Origin: Rhodanobacter sp.
GTDB lineage: Bacteria; Pseudomonadota; Gammaproteobacteria; Xanthomonadales; Rhodanobacteraceae
Direction: 5' to 3'
Assembly: GCA_040371205.1 (NCBI GenBank)
Contig: AP031382.1
Location: forward strand, 3,035,562-3,099,561
DNA: 64,000 bases
Within the stretch, counting starts at the first letter, position 1; each line of letters opens with the position of its first letter. The position numbers were made by a program, and so were the translations under genes. This document shows positions 10,160-17,775 of the stretch, piece after piece. A model generated the notes under the pieces. It ran no database searches, had not been told where the DNA came from, and saw nothing but the letters and a program-made list of their open reading frames with translations.

Positions 10160-10165
10160 TATCAT
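10160..10165 (+). promoter_or_regulatory. -10 element of lpoA
   Basis: TATCAT in the 65-bp divergent rsmI/lpoA intergenic region lies 29 nt before the lpoA ATG, which predicts a 5' leader of about 23 nt. AAGAGAG (10183-10189) sits at ribosome-binding distance from the ATG. No convincing -35 is visible. Confidence 0.45.
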
Positions 10166-10194
10166 CGCGCACACTCGACGCAAAGAGAGCCCCG

Positions 10195-12054
10195 ATGCGC
10201 TTGCGCTCCATCACCCTGCCCTCCCTTGGCCCCGTCCTGCTGTTGGCGGGCACGCTGATACTGAGCAGCTGCGTCCCCGCCAACACCAAGCCTTCGCCCG
10301 CGGAAGTCGCCGCCGCCAACGGCGCCGCCGCACTGGAGCGGCAAGGCCAGTTTGACCAGTCCGCGCAGGCATGGCTCGCGTTGGCATCGCAATACGGCGA
10401 CCGCGCCGACCATTACCGCCTGCTCGCCGCCGAAGCCTGGCGCGAAGAAGGCCGCATCGACGCCGCCGCACCGACCCTGGCGCAGATCAAGCGCGAAAAC
10501 CTGCACGGCGACGAAGCCGTGCGCTTCGACCTGCTGCGCGCCGACCTGGCGCTGCACCGCCACGACGCCGACACCGCGCTGCGCCTCACCACCCAGCCCA
10601 CTGTCGCCGTGCCTGAAGCGCTGCAACTGCGCCTGTTCGAACTGCGTGCCCGCGCGCAGGCCGCCACCGGCGACCATTGGGGCGCCGCGCGCACGCGCGT
10701 GCTGATGGACGCCCACCTGCAGGGACTGGATCGCGCGGAGAACCGCAAGCAGGCCCTCTCCGAACTGGCCCAATTCGACGTGTCCGCCCTCAAGCAACGC
10801 GCCGCCGCGATGCAGCCGGGCGACCTCATGCTGCCCTGGATAAACGAATCCCTGAGCCAGCGCGGCGTGGCCGTGGCGCAGCCCACGCCGTCGCTGCAGC
10901 AACCCGTGGGCACCTTGATGCCGGGCGCCGGCGCCGAGGTGCGCGAGGGCTACCGGATGCCTGCGCGGGTGGCCCTGCTGCTGCCGGAGAGCGGCACCTA
11001 CGCGGCTGCCGGCAATGCGATCGCCGAAGGCTTCTTTGCCGCCTATGCGGAGGCCGCGAGCACCCACGCGCCGCGCGCCTCGGTGCGCATCTACGACACG
11101 CAAGGCAGCGCCGACGGCGCAACCAAGGCCTACCAACAAGCCACCCACGACGGCGCACAACTGGTGGTCGGCCCGCTCACCCGCGGCGCGGTGGCCGCGC
11201 TGTTCGCCCAGCCCACCTTGCCCGTGCCCCTGCTGGCGCTGAACCACCCGGACAGCAAGCAGACACCGTCGAGCAACGTCAGCGAATTCGGCCTGTTGCC
11301 GGAAACCGAAGGCGCGCAGGCCGCCGACCACATGGTCGATCGCGGCCTGAACCAGGCCTACGTGATGATCTCCAGCGACGACTTCGCGCAGCGCGCGGCC
11401 GCCGCCTTCAAGGCCGAACTGCTCGCCCGCGGCGGCAACGTGCTCGGCACGGCCACCGTGCCCACCGGCGCCACCAGCTATGCCGACATCATCGGCCAGC
11501 TCAACATGACCAGCGCCAACGGTAGCGCCGGCATCTTCATCAGCATGCGTCCCACCCAGGCGCGCCTGCTGCTGCCGCAGTTGCACATCGCCCAGATCGC
11601 CCTGCCGGTGTTCGGCACCTCGCACATCTACGCCAGCAACGACAACCCCACCGCCGACGGCGACCTCAACGGCGTGGAATTCTGCGACGCGCCCTGGCTG
11701 TTCAACGCCCAGCCCGGATTGCCGAACCGCGACGACATCGCCACGCAGTTGCCCTCCGCCCGCGACGGCAATGCGCGGCTATTCGCGTTCGGCATGGACG
11801 CATGGGATCTGGTGCCCTACCTCGACTGGCTGCGCAGCCACCCCGGCAGCTACCTCCCGGGCGCCACCGGCCAACTTACCGCCGACGAGTTCGGCCGCAT
11901 CCGCCGCGTGCTGACCTGGGCGAAGTTCGACAACGGGCTCGCCCGCCCGCTCAGCGGCAGCCTGCAACTGGACGACCTGCCCGCACCCACCGGCAGCGCC
12001 CCCGCTCCCGCCAGCAGCGCAGCACCGGCCGCGGCAAGCTCCGCCGGCCCCTGA
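10195..12054 (+). CDS. lpoA: LpoA, outer-membrane lipoprotein activator of PBP1A
   Basis: It is a 619-aa lipoprotein. The signal peptide ends in an LSSC lipobox with Cys26. An N-terminal TPR-like helical half (about residues 40-230) precedes a C-terminal half with the periplasmic-binding-protein type I fold, beginning VALLLPESGTYAAAGNAIAEGF and including VVGPLTRGAVAALF and TLPVPLLALN. LpoA reaches from the outer membrane through the peptidoglycan to stimulate PBP1A. An Ala/Pro-rich tail follows the fold. The start was set at the ATG that begins the signal peptide; the longer open frame upstream is antisense to rsmI. Its stop overlaps the yraN start (TGATG). Confidence 0.93.
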   Translation: MRLRSITLPSLGPVLLLAGTLILSSCVPANTKPSPAEVAAANGAAALERQGQFDQSAQAWLALASQYGDRADHYRLLAAEAWREEGRIDAAAPTLAQIKRENLHGDEAVRFDLLRADLALHRHDADTALRLTTQPTVAVPEALQLRLFELRARAQAATGDHWGAARTRVLMDAHLQGLDRAENRKQALSELAQFDVSALKQRAAAMQPGDLMLPWINESLSQRGVAVAQPTPSLQQPVGTLMPGAGAEVREGYRMPARVALLLPESGTYAAAGNAIAEGFFAAYAEAASTHAPRASVRIYDTQGSADGATKAYQQATHDGAQLVVGPLTRGAVAALFAQPTLPVPLLALNHPDSKQTPSSNVSEFGLLPETEGAQAADHMVDRGLNQAYVMISSDDFAQRAAAAFKAELLARGGNVLGTATVPTGATSYADIIGQLNMTSANGSAGIFISMRPTQARLLLPQLHIAQIALPVFGTSHIYASNDNPTADGDLNGVEFCDAPWLFNAQPGLPNRDDIATQLPSARDGNARLFAFGMDAWDLVPYLDWLRSHPGSYLPGATGQLTADEFGRIRRVLTWAKFDNGLARPLSGSLQLDDLPAPTGSAPAPASSAAPAAASSAGP

Positions 12055-12407
12055 TGCGCAGCACCGGCGCCGACTTCGAGCAACGCGCCTGCGCCGAACT
12101 CGAACGCGCCGGCCTCAAGCCGCTCGCCCGCAACTACACCACACGCCATGGCGAACTCGACCTGGTGATGCTGGACGGCCACACCGTGGCCTTCGTCGAA
12201 GTGCGCTACCGCGTGCGCGCCGGCCACGGCGATGCGCTGGCTTCGATCACGCGCAGCAAGCAGGACAAGCTGATACGCACCGCCCAACTGTGGCTGGCCG
12301 CGCATCCGCAACACGCGCAACGCGCCTGCCGCTTCGACGTGGTGAGCTACGACGGCCCCGCCGACAGCGTACAGATGCAATGGCTGCGCGGGGCGTTCGA
12401 GGCGTGA
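12054..12407 (+). CDS. yraN: YraN family (UPF0102) nuclease-fold protein
   Basis: It is 117 aa with the restriction-endonuclease-like YraN fold: FEQRACAELERAG, then LARNYTTRHGELDLVMLDG and VAFVEVRYR, which supplies the E-D-(E/Q)xK-like motif order, with R in place of the usual lysine in the last motif (VEVRYR rather than VEVKxR). Family members sit beside rsmI and lpoA, and some have been linked to DNA uptake or repair, but the role is not settled. It is translationally coupled to lpoA by the TGATG overlap. The annotated frame upstream of 12054 is a shadow of lpoA. Confidence 0.9.
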   Translation: MRSTGADFEQRACAELERAGLKPLARNYTTRHGELDLVMLDGHTVAFVEVRYRVRAGHGDALASITRSKQDKLIRTAQLWLAAHPQHAQRACRFDVVSYDGPADSVQMQWLRGAFEA

Positions 12408-12689
12408 TGGGCTCCCGGCTCTGATCCACCCCCGAACCGCACCCCATTCCGCATCGACGTTCACCCGAAAGATTCCGTCCGCAAAGCAATTTCAGCTACA
12501 CACAAAGCCTGAAGCGCCCAATGACTTCGCAGGCATGAGGTCGCTCCTTCGGTTGGGGGATTGGACTCCAAACGGCCGTGCTACTCAAAACCGGGGGGAC
12601 GTCGGGTGGATTAAGCCCATTGAATGCGACCGACGGGTGAACATCTCGATCCGCAGGAGTTCAACGGCCGAAGCCGGCCAGAAGCGGAC
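12408..12689 (+). other. intergenic region, no gene recognised
   Basis: About 280 nt between yraN and the attC site. It looks less codon-structured than its surroundings and all frames are short. The last 70 nt (from about 12620) resemble the non-coding DNA commonly found next to Xanthomonadales cassettes, so the foreign island may begin before the attC proper. Confidence 0.5.
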
Positions 12690-12746
12690 AGTCAACGCTG
12701 GAGTTAAGCGGCGGCGAAGCCGTCCGCCTTGAACGAACTGTTAGGC
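12690..12746 (-). repeat. integron attC recombination site
   Basis: On the minus strand the site starts with a perfect core GCCTAAC (RYYYAAC, plus 12740-12746). An imperfect palindrome follows, in which GTTCAAGGCGGACGGC faces GCCGCCGCTTAAC across a short loop and leaves an unpaired base, as expected of extrahelical bases in folded attC. It ends in GTTGACT (plus 12690-12696), which matches the GTTRRRY core except at one position. The length is 57 bp. The TAA stop of the preceding ORF lies inside the first core, a common cassette arrangement. Confidence 0.85.
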
Positions 12747-13187
12747 CACAAAGCCGAACAGCGTTGATTTTAGCGACTGCAGCTCGCTGAGCAAGGCCGC
12801 AAGGCAAACATCAACCTCATCCTCCAAATAGAAAAACTCTTCATTCGCTTTTTTGAGCGCGTCGGTGTCGTAATTTTTGCCAGAGCTAACAAGGAGCGAT
12901 TTGTGCGCTATATGATTACGCTTGGTACGTAGACCATTTAGCTGGGCCAACAGATCGGAGTTGTTGTTGAGCTTGGAAAAGATGTTCAGCAAACGCTCTA
13001 GCGGATAGTTGTCGACATCGTCGATGGAGTACCCGAAATGTATTGCCCCATTGACGTTCTTGCGTATCAAATCGTAAGCGAACCCTATGTAGTGCTTGAG
13101 CGCAAACTCAAGCAACTGAAATTTGCCGAGAATCCGCAGAGTGCTATTTTTGTATTGATCTCGCAGATCCATGCTATGCGGCCTAAC
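12696..13187 (-). mobile_element. lone integron gene cassette (ORF plus attC)
   Basis: The unit runs on the minus strand from a core site GTTAGGC (plus 13181-13187), through one ORF starting 8 nt later, to the attC at 12746-12690. This is the one-ORF-plus-attC plan of a mobile cassette. No integron integrase is encoded in the window and no second attC could be made out, so this is either an isolated cassette inserted at a secondary site or the remnant of a lost array. Its AT-richer composition contrasts with the very high GC of all neighbours. Confidence 0.8.
12741..13172 (-). CDS. cassette-encoded HEPN-like protein of unknown function
   Basis: The protein is 143 aa from the ATG at 13172 (MDLRDQYKNSTLRILGKF), which was chosen because it lies just after the cassette core site; the open frame continues upstream but would cross that site. 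It is all-helical in appearance, with Leu/Phe/Tyr heptads, and carries RNHIAH within LRTKRNHIAHKSLL. That is an R-x4-H motif, the catalytic signature of HEPN RNases. No partner nucleotidyltransferase (MNT) gene is next to it. Codon use (TTT, ATA, AAA) is unlike the rest of the window, which indicates transfer. HEPN membership is my inference from one motif and helix content. Confidence 0.7.
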   Translation of the reverse strand: MDLRDQYKNSTLRILGKFQLLEFALKHYIGFAYDLIRKNVNGAIHFGYSIDDVDNYPLERLLNIFSKLNNNSDLLAQLNGLRTKRNHIAHKSLLVSSGKNYDTDALKKANEEFFYLEDEVDVCLAALLSELQSLKSTLFGFVA

Positions 13188-13757
13188 TATTGAATATACG
13201 GATACGCCCGTCCGGTTATACATCCCCGATGGCGCAAAGAGATCCCTGCGCAACTTATTGTTCTTGCGGCAGCTTATCTTTGTCACGTCCGGCTAACAAC
13301 CGGGCGTATGACCGGACGGAGAGCCGGGCCCGTGAATGTCCACTTCGGGTCGGCTTCCGCCGATCGCCGTGTGCATGAAGCTGGTCATGCCGGCATTGGA
13401 GCGGAGCATCGTCTTTACTCGCGTGATGCATTCGATCCTGTCCACACATCATGGATTGGACGACCTTCAACGAGAGTTGCCCACCCGCTTCGCCAAGACC
13501 TGCCGCCCCGCCATTGCGCTCGCGACTCCGGCGCGCCCTCTGTGGACCAGTTGCCGCAACCGCTGCCCCGCATCGCTGAGCACCGGGCCTGACGTGACTC
13601 GCCCTTCCGGTGACCAGACAGACTTTTTCACGGGTGCGCGAGCTGCGGAATGTCATCGACCAGGCTGCCGCAACTCGTCGATTGCACTTTTTCACTCACG
13701 CATAAGTCTTTCTGCCTCAACGCTGAGTCCTAACCGACCGGCTTATCCGCATCCCGC
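13188..13757 (+). other. unassigned intergenic DNA next to the cassette
   Basis: About 570 nt with no recognisable gene on either strand. Open frames of up to 146 codons exist but have low-complexity, Arg/His-rich translations typical of high-GC noise. An inverted repeat CGTCCGG/CCGGACG (13286-13292 and 13312-13318) brackets GGCTAACAAC, one base short of another integron core site. This may be decayed cassette DNA. Confidence 0.5.
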
Positions 13758-13763
13758 TAAACT
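13758..13763 (+). promoter_or_regulatory. -10 element giving a predicted leaderless mRNA
   Basis: TAAACT ends exactly 6 nt before the ATG of the FAD oxidase gene and no ribosome-binding sequence is present. With the spacing seen at rnpB, transcription would start at the A of the ATG. The -35 region is weak. Confidence 0.45.
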
Positions 13764-13769
13764 GGCGCA

Positions 13770-15143
13770 ATGCCACTCGCCTCTGCTTTGCTGGATCTTC
13801 TGCACGGGATATTCCCGCCCGATGCGATCTCCGTCGCCGACGCCGAGCGCCGTACCCACGCCCACGACAACTCGCGGCTCAGCGCCTTGCCCGACGCGGT
13901 GGTATTTCCCACCACACACGCGCAGGTCGAAGCACTGGTACATGCCTGCCGCGCGCATCGCGTGCCGCTCACCGCGCGCGGCGGCGGCACCAGCTCCACC
14001 GGCGCCTCGGTGCCGACGGAGGGTGGTGTCGTGGCGAACTTCGTGCGCATGGATCGCATCCTGCGCATCGACCCGGACAACCGCCTCGCCGTGGTGGAGC
14101 CCGGCGTGACGAACGAAGCGTTGCAGCAGGCGCTGGCGCCGCACGGTTTTTTCTGGGCGCCCGATCCGGGCTCGGCGCCATGGTGCACGGTGGGCGGCAA
14201 TCTTGCTTGCAACGCCTCCGGCCCACGCGCGGTGAAATACGGCTCGACCCGCGACAACGTGCTGGGCCTGCGCGCCGTGGCCGGCAGCGGCGAAAGCTTC
14301 CGCTGCGGCACACAGACCACCAAGAGCGCGATCGGTTACGACCTGACGCGCCTGCTGGTCGGCTCCGAAGGCACACTGGCACTGATCACCGAGGCCACGC
14401 TCAAGCTCACGCCAAAACCCCTGGCGCTGCGCACGCTGCGCGCCACGTATCGCGATACCGCGTCGGCGGTGCATGCCGTGGCACGCATCATGGCGCAGCC
14501 GGCCACGCCCTGCGCGCTGGAGTTCATGGACGCGCTGGCCTTGAAGCTGGCCCGCGAGCACCAGCCCGAGGCCGGCGTGCCCTCGGCCGAGGCGCTGCTG
14601 ATGATCGAGCTGGACGGCGCGCCGGATGCGCTCGACGGCGCCAGCGCCGCCATCGAGGCCGCCGCTCGCGTGGGCGGGCTGGTGCGGCTGGAAGTAGCGC
14701 GCGACGAAGCCCAGACCCGTGCGTTGTGGGCCGCGCGCAAGGCGCTCTCCTTCGCCCAGCGCGCCGCCACGCAGCACAAGATCAACGAGGACGTGGTGGT
14801 GCCGGTGAGCCGCCTGCCCGAACTGGTAGCTGGCGTGCGGCAGCTGGCGGAGCAGCACGCCGTGCCCATCGTGAGCTTCGGCCACGCCGGCAACGGCAAC
14901 CTGCACGTGAACCTGTTGCCGCGCGACGTGGACGAAATCGAGCGCGCCTACGCCGCCTTGCCCGAACTGTTCGCGCTGGTGATCGCGCTGGACGGCACGA
15001 TCTCAGGCGAGCACGGCATCGGGGTGGTCAAGCGTGAGTTCATGCCGCTGGCGCTGTCCGGCGGCACGCTCGACCTGATGCGTGGCATCAAGGCGGCGTT
15101 CGATCCCGACGGCATCCTCAACCCGGGCAAGCTGCTGCCTTGA
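13770..15143 (+). CDS. FAD-linked oxidase, GlcD/D-lactate dehydrogenase family
   Basis: It is a 457-aa flavoprotein of the VAO/PCMH class. The N-terminal FAD-binding domain contains LTARGGGTSSTGASVP, the CTVGGNLACNASGPRAVKYG segment and LLVGSEGTLALITEATLKL. The C-terminal FAD-oxidase domain contains VPIVSFGHAGNGNLHVNL, then GTISGEHGIG and a final AFDPDGILNPGKLLP. This family oxidises D-2-hydroxy acids such as D-lactate, glycolate or 2-hydroxyglutarate; no feature seen here picks one substrate. There are no iron-sulfur cysteines, so it is not the GlcD/GlcF fusion type. Its stop overlaps the next gene's start. Confidence 0.88.
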   Translation: MPLASALLDLLHGIFPPDAISVADAERRTHAHDNSRLSALPDAVVFPTTHAQVEALVHACRAHRVPLTARGGGTSSTGASVPTEGGVVANFVRMDRILRIDPDNRLAVVEPGVTNEALQQALAPHGFFWAPDPGSAPWCTVGGNLACNASGPRAVKYGSTRDNVLGLRAVAGSGESFRCGTQTTKSAIGYDLTRLLVGSEGTLALITEATLKLTPKPLALRTLRATYRDTASAVHAVARIMAQPATPCALEFMDALALKLAREHQPEAGVPSAEALLMIELDGAPDALDGASAAIEAAARVGGLVRLEVARDEAQTRALWAARKALSFAQRAATQHKINEDVVVPVSRLPELVAGVRQLAEQHAVPIVSFGHAGNGNLHVNLLPRDVDEIERAYAALPELFALVIALDGTISGEHGIGVVKREFMPLALSGGTLDLMRGIKAAFDPDGILNPGKLLP

Positions 15144-15730
15144 AAGCCGCCAACCTCGGTCCGCTACTTGCCGAGGTGCGCGCCTGCCGCCTGTGTGCGG
15201 CGCACCTGCCGCTGGGGCCGCGGCCCGTGCTGCAGGCGTCGCCGCACTCGCGGCTGCTGATCGTGAGCCAGGCGCCCGGACGCAAGGTGCACGACACCGG
15301 CATCCCGTTCAACGACGCGAGCGGCGACCGTCTGCGCGAATGGCTGGGTGTCGACAGGAACGTGTTCTACGACGCCACGAAGATCGCCATCGTGCCGATG
15401 GGTTTCTGTTTTCCCGGCACCGGCAAGGGCGGCGACCTGCCGCCGCGTCCCGAATGCGCACCGCATTGGCACCCACGCCTGCTGCCGCAGTTGGGACAAG
15501 TGCGACTGACCCTGGCCATCGGCCAGTACGCGCAAGCCGGCCTGCTCGGCGAGCGGCGCGGCCGCACGCTCACCGACACCGTGCGGGCCTGGCGCGAACA
15601 TCTGGTGCGCGGCGTGTTGCCGCTGCCGCACCCCAGCCCGCGCAACCAGCTCTGGCTGAAGCGCAATCCGTGGTTCGAGGCGGAGTTGTTGCCCGAGCTG
15701 CGCAAACACGTGGTGTTGGCGGCGTGCTAA
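15140..15730 (+). CDS. uracil-DNA glycosylase family protein
   Basis: The protein is 196 aa. It carries family features: an N-terminal CRLCAAHLPLGPRPVL with a CxxC pair, VSQAPGRKVHDTGIPFNDASGDRLREWLGV corresponding to the GxAPG...PFxxxxG motif 1 region, and a C-terminal PLPHPSPRN that matches the HPSPR leucine-loop motif. Other UDG-family members excise uracil from DNA; activity here is unproven because motif 1 differs from canonical family 4 enzymes (GRK in place of GxxE). The start is a TTG overlapping the stop of the FAD oxidase gene, so translational coupling is likely, though a later start cannot be excluded. The stop overlaps the convergent gene by 4 nt. Confidence 0.8.
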   Translation: MKAANLGPLLAEVRACRLCAAHLPLGPRPVLQASPHSRLLIVSQAPGRKVHDTGIPFNDASGDRLREWLGVDRNVFYDATKIAIVPMGFCFPGTGKGGDLPPRPECAPHWHPRLLPQLGQVRLTLAIGQYAQAGLLGERRGRTLTDTVRAWREHLVRGVLPLPHPSPRNQLWLKRNPWFEAELLPELRKHVVLAAC

Positions 15731-16356
15731 ACCGCGCGCCGTGCAAAGATCAGGTGCAGCCCGAACAGCATGAACACCGCGCCGGCGCAGCCGTCGATCC
15801 AGCGGCGCAGGCGCAGGTAGCCGCGGCGCATCGCGGGCATTGCGAACACGCCGGCCACGATGGCGAACCACAGCAGCGTCTCGGCCACCACCATCAGCCA
15901 CAGGCCCCAGCGCGCGCCGGCGCCGAGCTGGTCGCCCACGAAGGCGGAGAAGATGCTGCCGAAGTACACCACCGCCTTGGGGTTGGCGAGGTTGGTGAAC
16001 AGGCCGTTGCGCAGCGCGCGCCACGAGCCGTTGGCCAGGCGCACGGCATGCGCCGACGCGCCGCCGTCAGCCGCACTCAGCGCGCCGCGCAGCATCTTGA
16101 AACCCATCCAGCACAGGTAGGCGCCGCCGCACACGGCGATCACGCGCACCAGCCACAGCAGCCGGTGCAGCAGCAGTTGCAGGCCGAGCAGGGCCAGCGC
16201 CGCCCACACGGCCACGCCCAGGGTGATGCCCACCACGCCGGCCAGCGCCTCGCGGCGCGAGTGGCTCACCGCGGTCTGCGAGACGTAGAAGAAATCCGGG
16301 CCAGGGCTCATCAGGGCGATCAGGTGCACGATGGCGATGGTGAGGAAAAGGCTCAT
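15727..16356 (-). CDS. LysE/RhtB-family amino-acid exporter
   Basis: It is a 209-aa inner-membrane protein with about six hydrophobic segments. It opens MSLFLTIAIVHLIALMSPGPDFFYV; the MSPGPD motif is the RhtB/LysE signature. GLFTNLANPKAVVYF is the second family hallmark. Members export small neutral amino acids or homoserine lactones; the substrate cannot be read from sequence. The ATG at 16356 starts the conserved N-terminus; the frame continues upstream only as antisense to the MFS gene. It is convergent with, and overlaps, the uracil-DNA-glycosylase-family gene. Confidence 0.88.
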   Translation of the reverse strand: MSLFLTIAIVHLIALMSPGPDFFYVSQTAVSHSRREALAGVVGITLGVAVWAALALLGLQLLLHRLLWLVRVIAVCGGAYLCWMGFKMLRGALSAADGGASAHAVRLANGSWRALRNGLFTNLANPKAVVYFGSIFSAFVGDQLGAGARWGLWLMVVAETLLWFAIVAGVFAMPAMRRGYLRLRRWIDGCAGAVFMLFGLHLIFARRAV

Positions 16357-16491
16357 GCGCCGGCTCCATTCGCGGTGGACGCAGTGTAGCGGAGCGCGCC
16401 TTGCCGCGTGGCGGCGGCTTCCTCTAACCTGCCGCGATAGACCACCTGACACATGGCCACGGGACCGACCGAGCCAGGGGGAACGCGATCC

Positions 16492-17775
16492 ATGAGCCTC
16501 AAGCAGCGCCTCGTCGTCCTGAATTTCCTGCAGTACTACATCTGGGGCGCGTGGCTGCTGACCATCGGCACGTGGTGGTTCCAGACCCTGCACTGGTCGG
16601 GCACCAGCTTCGGCGCGATCTTCTCGACGATGGGCATCGCCTCGCTGTTCATGCCTTCGCTGGCCGGCATCGTGGCGGACAAGTGGATCAACGCCGAGCG
16701 CCTGTACGCCCTGTTCCATCTGCTGGGCGCCGCGCTGTTGCTGGCGATACCGCATGCGGCCGATCCCGACCGGATGTTCTGGATCGTGCTGCTGTACATG
16801 TGCTGCTACATGCCGACCATCTCGCTTGCGATCGCCGTGGCGTACAACGCGCTGAAGAAGGAAGGGCTGGACGTGGTGAGCACGTATCCGCCGATCCGCG
16901 TGTGGGGCACCGTCGGCTTCATCGCCGCCACCTGGACCACCAGCCTGCTCGGCTTCAAGGCTTCCGCCGCGCAGTTCCATGTGGCCGCCGGCGCGTCGCT
17001 GCTGCTGGGCCTGTACGCCTTCACGCTGCCGAAGTGCCCGCCGCGGATGGATGCCGCGAACAGCCGCAGCCTCACCGACCGCCTCGGCCTCACCTCGTTC
17101 GTGCTGTTCAAGAACCGCAACATGGCGGTGTTCTTCGTCTTCGCCATGCTGCTGGGCGCGGCGCTGCAGCTCACCAACGCCTACGGCGACGCCTTCCTCA
17201 GCGACTTCGTGAAAGTGCCCGCCTACGCCAACCTGCTGACGGTGAAGTACTCCACCATCATCATCTCGATCTCGCAGTTCTCCGAAACCGCGTTCATCCT
17301 CACCATCCCGTTCTTCCTCAAGCGCTTCGGCATCAAGGCGGTGATGACGATGAGCATGCTGGCGTGGGTGTTGCGCTTCGGCCTGTTCGGCTTCGGCAAC
17401 CCGGCCGGCGGCCTGTGGATGATCGTGCTCTCCTGCATCATCTACGGCATGGCGTTCGACTTCTTCAACATCTCCGGCTCGCTGTTCGTCGAGGGCCAGG
17501 CCGACCCGAAGATCCGCGCCAGCGCGCAAGGCCTGTTCATGCTGATGACCAACGGCGTGGGCGCCGTGCTGGGCAGCCTGATCGCCGGCTTCGTGATCGA
17601 CCGCTTCTTCACCAACCACGCCTGCAACGACGCCGTGCTGATCTGCAAGGACTGGCATGGCATCTGGCTGGCCTTCGCCGGCTACGCGCTGGTGATGGCG
17701 GTGCTGTTCGTGCCGCTGTTCAAGCACCGGCACGACGCGAACGCCGCGCCGCCGCAGGGCGCGGCGGCGCACTGA
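16492..17775 (+). CDS. nucleoside:H+ symporter-type MFS permease (NupG/XapB-like)
   Basis: The protein is 427 aa from the ATG at 16492, chosen because AGGGGGAA lies 8 nt upstream; an upstream ATG at 16453 adds 13 unconserved residues. About twelve hydrophobic segments are visible. Family-like stretches are YYIWGAWLLTIGTWW at the N-terminus, STYPPIRVWGTVGFIAATW in the middle and FFNISGSLFVEGQ in the second half. These resemble the nucleoside-proton symporters of the major facilitator superfamily. The substrate in this organism is inferred, not shown. It ends directly against the convergent GGDEF gene with no gap. Confidence 0.8.
   Translation: MSLKQRLVVLNFLQYYIWGAWLLTIGTWWFQTLHWSGTSFGAIFSTMGIASLFMPSLAGIVADKWINAERLYALFHLLGAALLLAIPHAADPDRMFWIVLLYMCCYMPTISLAIAVAYNALKKEGLDVVSTYPPIRVWGTVGFIAATWTTSLLGFKASAAQFHVAAGASLLLGLYAFTLPKCPPRMDAANSRSLTDRLGLTSFVLFKNRNMAVFFVFAMLLGAALQLTNAYGDAFLSDFVKVPAYANLLTVKYSTIIISISQFSETAFILTIPFFLKRFGIKAVMTMSMLAWVLRFGLFGFGNPAGGLWMIVLSCIIYGMAFDFFNISGSLFVEGQADPKIRASAQGLFMLMTNGVGAVLGSLIAGFVIDRFFTNHACNDAVLICKDWHGIWLAFAGYALVMAVLFVPLFKHRHDANAAPPQGAAAH

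Noticed and set aside
13181-13320. A second attC upstream of the cassette
   Set aside because: Only the 7-bp core at 13181-13187 is convincing; no RYYYAAC partner with a foldable palindrome was found.
13255-13695. 146-codon minus-strand frame beside the cassette
   Set aside because: Low-complexity Arg/His-rich translation, no start signal and it crosses the inverted repeat and cassette flank; no coding character.
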